Of a stretch of DNA of 64,000 nt, positions 42,751 through 51,679 are shown piece after piece. Numbering within the stretch: position 1 is the stretch's first letter; the number at the start of each line of letters is the position of its first letter. Under the pieces are notes generated by a model that did no database searches, was not told the DNA's origin, and saw only the letters and a program-made list of their open reading frames with translations. The stretch spans positions 186,001 through 250,000 of the forward strand of contig JAFAEQ010000010.1 in the NCBI GenBank assembly GCA_023423935.1. Direction: 5' to 3'. The position numbers and the translations under genes are program-made. Source of the DNA: Pseudomonadota bacterium (lineage in GTDB: Bacteria > Pseudomonadota > Gammaproteobacteria > Steroidobacterales > Steroidobacteraceae).

Positions 42751-43965
42751 GTGACGCGTCGTTCTTCCATTCCTGTTCGCATCGGCTCCGTAACCGTCGG
42801 GGGCAACGCGCCCATCGTCGTGCAATCCATGACGAACACGGACACCGCCGACATCGAATCCACTGTCTCGCAGGTGCGCGATCTTGCCCGCGCTGGATCG
42901 GAGCTCGTCCGCGTGACCGTGAACACCGATGAAGCGGCTGCTGCTGTCCCCCACATCCGCGATCGACTCGCCCAGATGGGCGTCTTCGTACCGATCGTAG
43001 GGGACTTTCATTTCAATGGTCACAAACTGCTCAAGGCACATCCGGCGTGTGCCGAAGCACTCGCCAAGTACCGAATCAATCCAGGCAACGTGGGACGCGG
43101 CAGCAAGCGCGATCCGCAGTTCGCCGAAATGATCGAAGTCGCCTGCCGCAACGACAAGCCGGTACGCATCGGCGTGAACTGGGGCAGCCTCGATCAGGAT
43201 CTGCTCACGCGACTGATGGACGAAAATTCGAGAAGTGCCGAACCGATGGATGCGCGCGATGTCACGCGCGAAGCGCTGGTGGTGTCTGCTCTCGACTCGG
43301 CGCAACGTGCCGTAGAGCTGGGACTGCCGCAGAACAGGATCGTGATCTCCTGCAAAGTCAGCGGGGTCCAGGATCTGATCTCGGTGTATCGCAATCTCGC
43401 ACGTCGCTGCGACTACGCGCTGCACCTGGGACTGACAGAAGCCGGCATGGGCTCCAAGGGCATCGTGGCTTCGACGGCCGGCATGAGCGTGCTCTTGCAG
43501 GAAGGCATCGGCGATACGATCCGCGTCTCGCTGACGCCCGAGCCGGGCGGCGATCGCACTCAGGAAGTCATCGTCGCGCAGGAAATCCTGCAGACCATGG
43601 GGCTGCGCTCATTCATGCCGATGGTCGTCGCCTGTCCCGGCTGCGGACGCACGACCTCGACGTACTTTCAGGAGCTCGCACAGAAGATTCAGACGCATCT
43701 GCGACATCAGATGCCGCAGTGGCGCAAGCAGTATTCAGGCGTCGAAGAGATGACCGTCGCGGTGATGGGCTGCGTCGTCAACGGCCCGGGCGAAAGCAAG
43801 CATGCCAACATTGGCATCAGCCTGCCCGGCACCGGCGAGCGCCCCGTGGCACCCGTCTATATCGACGGTCAGAAAGGCCCGACGCTCAAGGGCGATCACA
43901 TCGCCGAGGAATTCCAGGCACTGGTGGAAGATTACGTTTCGCGCACTTACGCGCCCAGGCAGTGA
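42751..43965 (+). CDS. ispG: 4-hydroxy-3-methylbut-2-en-1-yl diphosphate synthase IspG
   Basis: The 404-residue Fe-S enzyme of the MEP isoprenoid pathway has IVVQSMTNTDTADIESTV near the N-terminus, INPGNVG, HLGLTEAG and EGIGDTIRVSLT in the TIM barrel, and the [4Fe-4S] ligands in ACPGCGR and GCVVNGPGE. I chose the GTG at 42751 because upstream residues in the open frame (to 42388) overlap the riboswitch on the other strand and do not match. A TACAAT lies about 40 nt upstream. The gene is divergent from gcvT. Confidence 0.94.
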   Translation: MTRRSSIPVRIGSVTVGGNAPIVVQSMTNTDTADIESTVSQVRDLARAGSELVRVTVNTDEAAAAVPHIRDRLAQMGVFVPIVGDFHFNGHKLLKAHPACAEALAKYRINPGNVGRGSKRDPQFAEMIEVACRNDKPVRIGVNWGSLDQDLLTRLMDENSRSAEPMDARDVTREALVVSALDSAQRAVELGLPQNRIVISCKVSGVQDLISVYRNLARRCDYALHLGLTEAGMGSKGIVASTAGMSVLLQEGIGDTIRVSLTPEPGGDRTQEVIVAQEILQTMGLRSFMPMVVACPGCGRTTSTYFQELAQKIQTHLRHQMPQWRKQYSGVEEMTVAVMGCVVNGPGESKHANIGISLPGTGERPVAPVYIDGQKGPTLKGDHIAEEFQALVEDYVSRTYAPRQ

Positions 43966-44086
43966 TCACGGTGAGGAAGGCGATGAGGTGACAACGGTCT
44001 GAGCAGGCGAAATCGAAATCAACATAGCGCCACGCAGACCATCACTGGCATCACCATCATCACTTGCATCGCTGCATCACTTGTTG
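43966..44086. repeat. 9-bp CATCACTGG-type repeat spacer upstream of phhB
   Basis: The 133-bp gap between ispG and phhB has GTGATCACGGTGAGG and GATGAGGTGA on the left. On the right are tandem imperfect 9-bp copies (CATCACTGG, CATCACCAT, CATCACTTG, CATCGCTG, CATCACTTG) at about 44040-44084. It belongs to the same sequence class as the gcv spacers but lies 5' of a plus-strand gene. Confidence 0.7.
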
Positions 44087-44098
44087 ATGGAGACAATC

Positions 44099-44437
44099 GT
44101 GACTGAACTGACAACAAAAAAATGCGTTCCCTGCGAAGGGGGGATCGATCCGCTCAACCGCGAACAGGCGGAAGCGCTGATGAAGCAACTGCAACCCGAA
44201 TGGAAGCTCTCCGACGACGCGACGAGCCTGCATCGCGAATGGAAGTTCAGAAACTTCTATCACACGATGAGCTTCGTGAACGCGGTGGCGCATATCGCCA
44301 ATGCCGAGGATCATCATCCCGACCTGGAGGTGGGCTGGGGCTATTGCAGGATGAAATACTCGACACACGCCATCAATGGCTTGTCCGAGAACGACTTCAT
44401 CTGCGCGGCAAAGGTGGACGCTCTGCCGCGACAGTGA
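44099..44437 (+). CDS. phhB: Pterin-4a-carbinolamine dehydratase PhhB
   Basis: The 112-residue enzyme dehydrates the carbinolamine made by aromatic amino acid hydroxylases. NAEDHHPDLEVGWG carries the active-site histidines, and STHAINGLSENDFICAAK is the usual end. The GTG at 44099 is chosen because GGAG lies 6 nt upstream; an ATG at 44087 and a TTG at 44081 are in frame. No phenylalanine hydroxylase is adjacent in the window. Confidence 0.92.
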   Translation: MTELTTKKCVPCEGGIDPLNREQAEALMKQLQPEWKLSDDATSLHREWKFRNFYHTMSFVNAVAHIANAEDHHPDLEVGWGYCRMKYSTHAINGLSENDFICAAKVDALPRQ

Positions 44438-44447
44438 ACGAACCGGA

Positions 44448-44669
44448 TTAGAGGCGGAACAACACGCCTAACGTGATGACGTCGATGTCCGCGCGCCCCG
44501 CCTCGGTCACGTCGCCCACGTTGTCGGCCCGCTGAAAATCCAGCCTGAGCGCCCAGTGCGAACCCCAATCGAACTGGGCGCCAGCTCCCCAGATGAAATT
44601 CTGCGAGCCGAAGGAAATATCGTCCGAGAAGTTCTGGAAGGATGTTCTGGCCTTCATCCTTGCGAACAA
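44448..44669 (-). pseudogene. Fragment of an OmpA-like outer-membrane beta-barrel protein
   Basis: The frame encodes about 73 residues from a TTG at 44669. They look like the last strands of an OmpA-like barrel (WGAGAQFDWGSHWALRLDFQR, DIDVITLGVLFRL). No signal peptide or earlier strands are present. Going upstream, the frame runs only to the TAG that ends the ATP-grasp gene at 44712. It is most likely the 3' remnant of a gene truncated by deletion next to the ATP-grasp gene. The terminal residue is Leu, not the Phe typical of functional barrels. Confidence 0.6.
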
Positions 44670-44711
44670 GACACCCGCCCGAGTTCCCTGGCCGCAATCC
44701 TCGCCGAAGCA

Positions 44712-45701
44712 CTATGCAGCGGCGATCTGTATCCGAGCCGGCTCGACCATAGGTCCGACCGGATGTTTGAATTCCTGTTTCGAGAACTCGATTCTCTCAG
44801 CGGATCTTGCCGAGAAGTCCGCTCGCTGTTCACAGATCTGCAATCGTCTGAGCAGGCCCTGCTGATTGGCGATCTGAATGGCCAGACCCGGACGAGCGTT
44901 GAGCTCCAGCACCAGCGGTCCACGATCGCGATCGAGCACGATATCGACACCGATGTAGCCAAGTCCGGTGAGCTCGTAGCAGCGCGATGAGATGTCGAGG
45001 ATCGTGTCCCAGTCGGGGACCTGCACGCCGGCGATCGGATTGCCGGTGTCGGGGTGATGGGTGATCACTTCGGTACCGAGCACGCCATCGAGTGTGGCGC
45101 CGCTCGCGAGATCAATCCCTGCCCCTACCGCGCCCTGATGCAGATTCGCCTTGCCGCTGGAGATGCGGGTAGGCAGGCGCACCATCGCCATGACCGGGTA
45201 GCCGCGAAATACGATCACGCGCACGTCGGGTACACCCTGGAAGCTGATGCGCTCGAACAGCGCCGAGAAGCGCACCATGTATTCGACGATCACGCAGTCC
45301 GGAACGCCGCCGAGACTGAACTGGCCGTTGATCGTGTTGGACAGATGATGCGCCAGGTAGTCGGGCTCCAGCAGAGCCCCGCTGATCGTGCGAAAGCGCC
45401 CTGCACTGCGGCCCGAGATCACGATGATCCCATCACCGGCGCTGCCATGCGCAGGTTTGATCGCAAACTCGGAATGGTCTTTTACGATCTCGGGCAAGCG
45501 GCGAATGTCGTGCTGGGTCTCGATCACGCCATAGAGATCCGGCACTGCGATGCCTGCGCGCAACGCCAGTCGCTTGGTCTGCAGCTTGTCATCGACCAGC
45601 GGATATCGGCTTCGGGGATTGAACCGCAGGATGTAATCGCCATTGCGGCGATTGAGCCCGAGCACGCCCTCTTCACGCAATTTGCGGTAGCGGTTGAACA
45701 T
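44712..45701 (-). CDS. Alpha-L-glutamate ligase-like ATP-grasp protein
   Basis: The 329-residue protein has an ATP-grasp fold: FAIKPAHGSAGDGIIVISGR is the ATP loop, VDIVLDRDRGPLVLELNARPGLAIQIAN supplies the metal-binding Asp/Glu/Asn. It matches the alpha-L-glutamate ligase-related family (PF14397), normally encoded beside an inactive transglutaminase membrane protein, as here. The pair is common in gammaproteobacteria with unknown substrate; peptide-bond formation on a cell-envelope or small-molecule acceptor is the likely chemistry. The third usual partner, a RimB-like zinc protease, is not adjacent. Confidence 0.86.
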   Translation of the reverse strand: MFNRYRKLREEGVLGLNRRNGDYILRFNPRSRYPLVDDKLQTKRLALRAGIAVPDLYGVIETQHDIRRLPEIVKDHSEFAIKPAHGSAGDGIIVISGRSAGRFRTISGALLEPDYLAHHLSNTINGQFSLGGVPDCVIVEYMVRFSALFERISFQGVPDVRVIVFRGYPVMAMVRLPTRISSGKANLHQGAVGAGIDLASGATLDGVLGTEVITHHPDTGNPIAGVQVPDWDTILDISSRCYELTGLGYIGVDIVLDRDRGPLVLELNARPGLAIQIANQQGLLRRLQICEQRADFSARSAERIEFSKQEFKHPVGPMVEPARIQIAAA

Positions 45702-45718
45702 CCCTCAGTGCGTCCGGC

Positions 45719-47257
45719 TCAGGCTTCCACTTTCGGGGCTTCCGCCTGAAAGGCGCGGAAGCGTCGCAGCTCGAGCAGGCGATAGCCGGTATAGCGACCG
45801 ACCAGCAGGGCCGCCGCGACCACCAGCAGGAGCAACTCCGGGAACACGAAAATCAGGTGCTCGAGCCAGGCAATTTCCATGATCAGATATGCGACCGCCG
45901 CCACGAGCAGACTGCCCACGCCTTCCTGAATCGCCTCAGATGCGCCGCGCTCCTCCCACACGATCGACATGCGTTCGATCGTCATCGAGATGATGACCAT
46001 CGGAAACAACGCGATCGACAGCCCCGGCTGCAATCCCAACCGATGACTCAGGATGCTGATCGCCGCCATCAGCAGCACGACGACCGTCAGTACGCAGGTC
46101 AGTCGCGGCACGAGCAGCAGTCTGAGCTTCTCGAGATAGAAGCGGATCAAAAGCCCCAGCGAAACGATGATCGCGAACAGCACCACGCCCCACAGCAGAC
46201 GCGTTTCTCGAAACGCGAGTGCGACCAGCACCGGCATGAAGGTTCCGAAGGTTTTCACGCCGATGAAATTCCGCAGGACCATGATGACCAGGGCACCGAC
46301 GGGAATCATCAGCAGCACGCTATAGACAGCCTGGGTCGCGATCGGCAGCTGGAACAGGGAGAACTCGGCCGAATGCGAGCCGCTGCGTTCTGCCCGATTC
46401 TCCGCGACCACCATCGAGCTGAGCAGACTCTGCTGCACGGCAAGCGTGACATCGAGGTTCGATCCGCCTTCGATTGCGGCGATAGGCTCATCTCCGCGCC
46501 ACCAGATCAGGAAATCCTGCGGCAGTCCCTGCTGCAAGGTTTCGATATTGAAGTAGAGCCATTGCACGCCGTCATGTACTTCGAGCAGCACCTGCGGCTG
46601 TACCGGCCCCGATCGTTCTCGCAGTGTCACGCCGTGCGCGATACGCGCTGGAATCTGCGCGCCTGCCAGCAGTACGGTCGCAAGGTGAGCACGATCGGAC
46701 ACAGAGGCTGTACGGTCGAGAAACACGCGAATGTACTGATCGTTCTGACCCTGCCCGATCCGGCGCAGCAGTTCGGTCGTGAAGCTCGCCACGTCGGCCG
46801 ACTGACGCCGCACGTCCGCCGTCAGACCTTCCATGGCGATACGCGAGGGCTCGTCGAGTTTCGGCGGTTCGGGAAATGGCGGCGTGGTGTCCTCCGCGCG
46901 CCGCGTCTCGTCGCGATAGATCGAAGCGCGGTAATAGACGGTCTGCGATCCCTGCGCCTCACGAACGGCCCATTGCGCCTCGCGTCCCGCGGGCGCCGGG
47001 CGGGTCGTGACGCCGAATCCGCGCGAGATGAAATTCTCGTTCATGAGCGCATAGCCCGGCGTGAGAGCTGGAACGCGCAGCGTCGCTTTCACAGCCGCGG
47101 GCCCTGGATCGAACGAGACAGCGGCCTCGATGGTCCAGATTTCCGCCTGGCTGTTGGGTGCAACAGGAAAACCGAGAACCTTCGCCTTGTACGCGAACAG
47201 GGAAAGGGCCAGTGCGCAAAGCACCAGTGCGAGGATGAGCGTGTGACGATTCGTCAT
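45719..47257 (-). CDS. Inactive transglutaminase fused to seven-helix membrane domain
   Basis: The 512-residue protein starts with a membrane helix (LILALVLCALALSLFAY). A periplasmic region of about 300 residues follows, with a transglutaminase-like fold (ATVLLAGAQIPARIAHGV, LLEVHDGVQWLYFN) lacking the catalytic Cys. About seven C-terminal helices complete it. It matches the inactive-transglutaminase / 7TM families paired with the ATP-grasp gene 17 nt downstream. Topology suggests it senses or presents a peptide-like ligand in the periplasm. Function unproven. Confidence 0.86.
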   Translation of the reverse strand: MTNRHTLILALVLCALALSLFAYKAKVLGFPVAPNSQAEIWTIEAAVSFDPGPAAVKATLRVPALTPGYALMNENFISRGFGVTTRPAPAGREAQWAVREAQGSQTVYYRASIYRDETRRAEDTTPPFPEPPKLDEPSRIAMEGLTADVRRQSADVASFTTELLRRIGQGQNDQYIRVFLDRTASVSDRAHLATVLLAGAQIPARIAHGVTLRERSGPVQPQVLLEVHDGVQWLYFNIETLQQGLPQDFLIWWRGDEPIAAIEGGSNLDVTLAVQQSLLSSMVVAENRAERSGSHSAEFSLFQLPIATQAVYSVLLMIPVGALVIMVLRNFIGVKTFGTFMPVLVALAFRETRLLWGVVLFAIIVSLGLLIRFYLEKLRLLLVPRLTCVLTVVVLLMAAISILSHRLGLQPGLSIALFPMVIISMTIERMSIVWEERGASEAIQEGVGSLLVAAVAYLIMEIAWLEHLIFVFPELLLLVVAAALLVGRYTGYRLLELRRFRAFQAEAPKVEA

Positions 47258-47408
47258 TCAGCCGTGATCGTGCACGTTCGGCGCGGCGGAATGAACCGCA
47301 TCGTGGGTGACTAAAGTCATGAAATGCCAGCCCCGCGCAGCGAGAAGGCTGGCGGTTGGCGCGAGAGCGTAACGGGTTTGCACCCGCGCCTCAAACATGC
47401 GGTATGAC

Positions 47409-49106
47409 TTATTTCAGCAACCTCGCCGCATCCTCAATGCTCGAGTCGACGATGTGATCGAGCGGCATCAGGGCGAAACGCCTCGCGGCGATCAAGGTAC
47501 CCGCATCGTTCTTCGTATCGAGCTCCCACTGAGCCTGCTCGACCAGCAGCATCTGCTGCCATGCGCGTGCGATGGTGAATGCGACCCGGCGTGCGCCGGC
47601 CTGCAATTCCGCCGCCTGAGTATGTTCGGGCAACCATCTGCGGATCGACGCCAAAGCATCGATGGACTTTTGGGCGAGCCCTCGCAGATCCGAATGCGTG
47701 AGTGCCTCCATGCCCTGCGCGAAACGTCGCTCGAGCGGCGCCAGACCGTGACTCAAGCCCCCTCTCAAGACTGCATCGAGCGACAGAACGTTGGTGGTGC
47801 CCTCCCAGATCGGCAGCACTTGCGTATCGCGCAGCAGAACCGGCAAGCCCGTGTCTTCGACGTAACCGGCGCCGCCGAAGGCCTCGATGGCCTCGCTCAC
47901 GACCGCCACGGCCTGCTTGGCTGTCGCAAGTTTGGCTATCGGCGTCAGAAGCCGTAGCAGCGCGCGCTCATCCTCCTTCGCCTCGTTCTGCTCCAGACGA
48001 CCCAGCATCGCGACCAGTTCGAAGGCCATCAGGAAAGCACCGCGAGTCTCCGCTTCCAGGCCGGCCAGCGTGTCGATGTGCAGGGGCTGATTGATCAGCT
48101 TCGCACCGAAGGCCTCACGCTCGCGGGCATAGGCTTTGGCGAGCTCGACTGCGCGACGCATGAAAGCCGCCGAGGTCACGGCGTTCCAGGTGCGAGTCAC
48201 CACGAGCATGGGCTCGATATGCCCGGTGCCATTGCGTGTATCGCCCACCAGCTCGGCAACCGCTCCGTCGAGCACGAGTTCCGCCGTCGGCACTTTGCGC
48301 GTGCCGAGTTTGTCCTTGAGCCGCTCGATGCGAATACGGTTGAGTGCGCCATTCGGCTCATGAGTTTCGACATAGAACATCGCGAGTCCACTGCCGCCGG
48401 GACCGTTACCCTCCGGACGCGCAAGCGCGAGCGCCATCTGCGAGGTGATCGCAGAGGTAAACCATTTCTTGCCATACAGACGCCAGCGATCGCCTTCGAG
48501 CACGGCACGCGTGAGCGAGCGACCCACATCGGAACCGCCTGTGGCCTCGGTCATCCATTGACCGCTCGTCCAGAATCGAGCGGGATCCCGACTCGTGAGA
48601 TGCGGCAACGCTCGCGCTATCAGCTGCGTGTTGCCCGCGACCTTCAATGTCCGGGCTGCGCCGTCGGTCATCGCGAGCGGACAGGTGTAAACGTCGGATG
48701 AAGGATGGAACAGGTACGCGAGCGCGAACTGATGAATACGCGAGTAGCGACCCGACTTCGCTTCGTAAGGGATCGCGATCAAGCCGTGCCGAGCCGCAAT
48801 CTCCTCGCAGCGCTTCCACAGCGGCGTGACCTCGATGCAGTCCACACGATTGCCCCATGCATCCCATTGCGTGAGCTTCGGTTCATTCAACCGATCTTCG
48901 AGTTGGAATCTGTACAGCTCGCCGCCAGCCAGTTCGCCCATGTGTTCCAGCTCTGGCTCGATTGCGGTGAGAAGCTCCGAAGGCAGCGTGCGCTGCAGCC
49001 ATGATCGGAGAAACGCATCGGAGCGGTACTGATTGGCGAGTCGCGGCGGCGACTGGACGAACACCTCGGGCAGACCGGATCGACCGTGGGCATCGGCATC
49101 GCTCAT
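47409..49106 (-). CDS. AidB-like acyl-CoA dehydrogenase family protein
   Basis: The 565-residue flavoprotein is longer than typical acyl-CoA dehydrogenases and has the AidB-type N-terminal extension (VFVQSPPRLANQY, LNEPKLTQWDAWGNRVD). The FAD site is in GQWMTEATGGSDVGRS and KKWFTSAITSQMAL; the C-terminal helical domain contains EAFGGAGYVEDTGLPVLLRD. E. coli AidB is induced by alkylation and binds DNA, but most homologues have no proven substrate. The cfa gene lies just upstream on the same strand. Confidence 0.88.
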   Translation of the reverse strand: MSDADAHGRSGLPEVFVQSPPRLANQYRSDAFLRSWLQRTLPSELLTAIEPELEHMGELAGGELYRFQLEDRLNEPKLTQWDAWGNRVDCIEVTPLWKRCEEIAARHGLIAIPYEAKSGRYSRIHQFALAYLFHPSSDVYTCPLAMTDGAARTLKVAGNTQLIARALPHLTSRDPARFWTSGQWMTEATGGSDVGRSLTRAVLEGDRWRLYGKKWFTSAITSQMALALARPEGNGPGGSGLAMFYVETHEPNGALNRIRIERLKDKLGTRKVPTAELVLDGAVAELVGDTRNGTGHIEPMLVVTRTWNAVTSAAFMRRAVELAKAYAREREAFGAKLINQPLHIDTLAGLEAETRGAFLMAFELVAMLGRLEQNEAKEDERALLRLLTPIAKLATAKQAVAVVSEAIEAFGGAGYVEDTGLPVLLRDTQVLPIWEGTTNVLSLDAVLRGGLSHGLAPLERRFAQGMEALTHSDLRGLAQKSIDALASIRRWLPEHTQAAELQAGARRVAFTIARAWQQMLLVEQAQWELDTKNDAGTLIAARRFALMPLDHIVDSSIEDAARLLK

Positions 49107-49133
49107 GAGCTGCTCCTGATCGCACCCGATCTG

Positions 49134-50246
49134 TTAGCGAACTTCGGGCAGTCCGCCAGCAATCCCCTGCGAGGACAAGAGCACTTGCCACAGTTGAATG
49201 CGGCGGGCGCGGAACGCGGCCGCGGATGAGAGCAGCCAGAACTCCCACATCCGCCGGAAACGTTCGCCATAGGCAGCGGCGAGCTGCGGCCAGGCCGCGG
49301 CGAAGCGCTCATGCCACGCAAGCAACGTGCGGTCGTAGTACGGACCGAACGAGTGCCAGTCCTCCACAACGAAACGGGATTCCGATGCGGTTGCGATCTG
49401 CGCGATCGAGGGCAGTAGCGAGTTGGGGAAAATGTAGCGCTCGATCCACGGATCGTTGCTTTCGTTCGTGGTGTTGCTGCCGATCGTGTGCAGGAGGAAC
49501 AGCCCGTCGTCGACCAACAGGCGTTTGGCGGTCTCGAAATAGGTCGCGTAGTTGCGATGTCCCACGTGCTCGAACATGCCGAGCGAATAGATGCGATCGA
49601 ACCGGCCGCTCAGGCTCCGATAATCCTGCAGCAGGATTTTCACGGGCAGCCCTTTGCAACGCTCGGTGGCCGCAGCGGCCTGATTCTTGGAAACAGTCAC
49701 GCCCGTGACGCTCACCCCATAGCGCTCGGCCGCAAACTGCGCAGCGCCGCCCCAGCCGCAGCCGATGTCGAGCACGTGCATGCCCGGCCTCAATCGCAAC
49801 TTGCGACAGACAAGATCGAGCTTCGCCTCCTGGGCCTGTTCCAGCGTCTGCGCATGCAACCAGTATGCGCAGCTGTAGATCATGCGTTCGTCGAGCATGC
49901 GCGAGTACAGATCGTCGCCGATGTCGTAATGCTTGCGGCCGACCGTGAAGGATCGCGCGGGTGTCTGGGGATTCAGGAGTTTGGCACTGAGCGCAGCCCA
50001 TATCTGACGGAAGCTGGGAAGACGCTTCTCGAGGCCGGCGCGAAAGACACGGAACAACATCTCATCCAGTCGTTCGCACTCCCATTGACCGTCCATGTAC
50101 GCCTCGCCCACACCGAGTGAGCCCTGCGAGAGCATGCGTCGGAAGACCGTGGGATCGTTGACGCGAATGTCCCATGGGTGGGACCCATTCACGGCGACAT
50201 CCGCCCTGGCCAGTAACGACTCGACCACATCGCGATAGCGGGTCAT
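49134..50246 (-). CDS. cfa: Cyclopropane-fatty-acyl-phospholipid synthase
   Basis: The 370-residue methyltransferase adds a methylene bridge to unsaturated phospholipid chains using SAM. Landmarks are HYDIGDDLYSRMLDERMIYSC, HVLDIGCGWGGAAQFAAERY for SAM, EHVGHRNYATYF and WIERYIFPNSLLPS. The ATG at 50246 is chosen for its GAGG site and match to family length; the open frame continues to 50309. It probably forms an operon with the AidB-like gene. The product toughens membranes in stationary phase. Confidence 0.95.
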   Translation of the reverse strand: MTRYRDVVESLLARADVAVNGSHPWDIRVNDPTVFRRMLSQGSLGVGEAYMDGQWECERLDEMLFRVFRAGLEKRLPSFRQIWAALSAKLLNPQTPARSFTVGRKHYDIGDDLYSRMLDERMIYSCAYWLHAQTLEQAQEAKLDLVCRKLRLRPGMHVLDIGCGWGGAAQFAAERYGVSVTGVTVSKNQAAAATERCKGLPVKILLQDYRSLSGRFDRIYSLGMFEHVGHRNYATYFETAKRLLVDDGLFLLHTIGSNTTNESNDPWIERYIFPNSLLPSIAQIATASESRFVVEDWHSFGPYYDRTLLAWHERFAAAWPQLAAAYGERFRRMWEFWLLSSAAAFRARRIQLWQVLLSSQGIAGGLPEVR

Positions 50247-50446
50247 CGACGAACCTCGCTGCGGCAGGATTGACGGAAAATCCTCTGCGCCCGACCCTTT
50301 GCAAGTCAAGCCGAGCGATGGGTGGCCGCTACCTAGGGAGGCTCTGATTTATCGACTTCCCTGACCTTTGCAAGTCTGCAACTGGTTGAAATGCTTCGGT
50401 GGGCGAAGCGACTATGGTTGCGAATGGCAAATTGATCAGAGGTTAC

Positions 50447-51679
50447 CTAACGCAATCGATTGGCGACGTCCGGCGTATCGCCGGCGATACCCATTGCCCG
50501 CCCGATGAAGAAACGCTTGGCCAGCGAATTGCTATCCACGAGCGTAAGTCCGAATCGCCGCAACGCCGCGAGCGCGGTATCGGAATTGCTGAACAGACGA
50601 TTCAGTCCATCGACCAACGTCAGAGCGACCGCATTCTCGCTCTTGCGCCAGCGCTCATACCGTCGCAACACCGCACGCTCGGCAAAACTGTCGCCCCCTC
50701 GCACGGCTTCGGTGAGAACTTGTGTGAGTGCTGCAGCATCGAGAAAGCCGAGGTTCACGCCCTGCCCCGCCAGCGGATGGATCGAATGCGCTGCATCGCC
50801 CACGAGCACGAAATGGTCGCGGCAATATTGCCGAGCGTGCGTCAATCGCAAGGGAAACTGAGCCCGCCCTGCTGCCGGCGTCACCGTGCCCAGCACGCCA
50901 TCGAGCGCATCGGTGAGCTCACGACCCAGCTCTTCTGAGGTGCATTCGATGAGATGGCGTGCATGTTCAGGCGTCGTGGTCCACACGATGGAACTGCGTC
51001 CGTCGGCGAGCGGCAGGAATGCAATCGGACCGGTCGGGAGAAATCGCTGCCAGGCAGTGCGGCGATGCGGATACTGCGCGGCGACGTGTGTGACGAAGGC
51101 ACGCTGTTCGTATGAACGACCTACGGTGTCGATGCCCGCGAGCTTACGGCTGAGCGATTCGGCGCCATCCGCACCAATGACGAGCTGCGCACCGACTGTT
51201 CGCCCATCGCCGAGCACCAGAACCACGCCATCGTCCTCGAAATCCAGTCGAACGAGTTCGGAACGCAGGAGCGTCACCCGGCGCATCGAAGGACAGTCGT
51301 ACAACGCCCACTGGATACGTCGGTTCTCCACGATGTGCCCGAGATAAGGCTCACTCGTCGCGCTCGCGGAGAAGTGAAGCGATCCCGCTCCGTGCGGCCG
51401 GGCGCGGGAATCCCACACGGTCATGTCCGAATAAGGCGAGCGGCACGTATCGCCGATTCGCGACCACGCATTGACGGCTTCGAGAATGTTCTGCGATGCC
51501 GGCGAGACAGCGGAGACTCGCAGGTCCACGTCGGAATCCGCCGGCGCCTGAGCGGGTGGTTTCGCCTCGAGCAGTGCGATGCGCAAGTCCGCGAGATCGC
51601 GCTCTGCGGCGAGCAGCGCCGCCACACAGGCGCCGACCATGCCGCCGCCCACGATGACAATGTCGAAGTCCGGCTTCAC
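50447..51679 (-). CDS. ubiI: Ubiquinone biosynthesis flavin hydroxylase, UbiI-like
   Basis: The 410-residue flavoprotein monooxygenase of the UbiH/UbiF/VisC group has DIVIVGGGMVGACVAALLA for FAD, LVIGADGAESLSRK (DG motif) and LVGDAAHSIHPLAGQGVNLGFLDAAAL. Its place after ubiH matches ubiI (visC) in E. coli, so C5 hydroxylation of the ubiquinone ring is the best assignment. C6 hydroxylation is covered here by coq7 at 61744. The start overlaps the ubiH stop by 4 nt. Confidence 0.86.
   Translation of the reverse strand: MKPDFDIVIVGGGMVGACVAALLAAERDLADLRIALLEAKPPAQAPADSDVDLRVSAVSPASQNILEAVNAWSRIGDTCRSPYSDMTVWDSRARPHGAGSLHFSASATSEPYLGHIVENRRIQWALYDCPSMRRVTLLRSELVRLDFEDDGVVLVLGDGRTVGAQLVIGADGAESLSRKLAGIDTVGRSYEQRAFVTHVAAQYPHRRTAWQRFLPTGPIAFLPLADGRSSIVWTTTPEHARHLIECTSEELGRELTDALDGVLGTVTPAAGRAQFPLRLTHARQYCRDHFVLVGDAAHSIHPLAGQGVNLGFLDAAALTQVLTEAVRGGDSFAERAVLRRYERWRKSENAVALTLVDGLNRLFSNSDTALAALRRFGLTLVDSNSLAKRFFIGRAMGIAGDTPDVANRLR

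Noticed and set aside
45857..47314. 485-codon plus-strand frame opposite the inactive transglutaminase gene
   Set aside because: Rich in His, Gln, Arg and Asp, a reverse-complement reading of a real membrane-protein gene.
47311..47345. Inverted repeat GCCAGCC/GGCTGGC as terminator of the AidB-like gene
   Set aside because: Seven paired bases with a 13-nt loop and no T-run; too weak to call.
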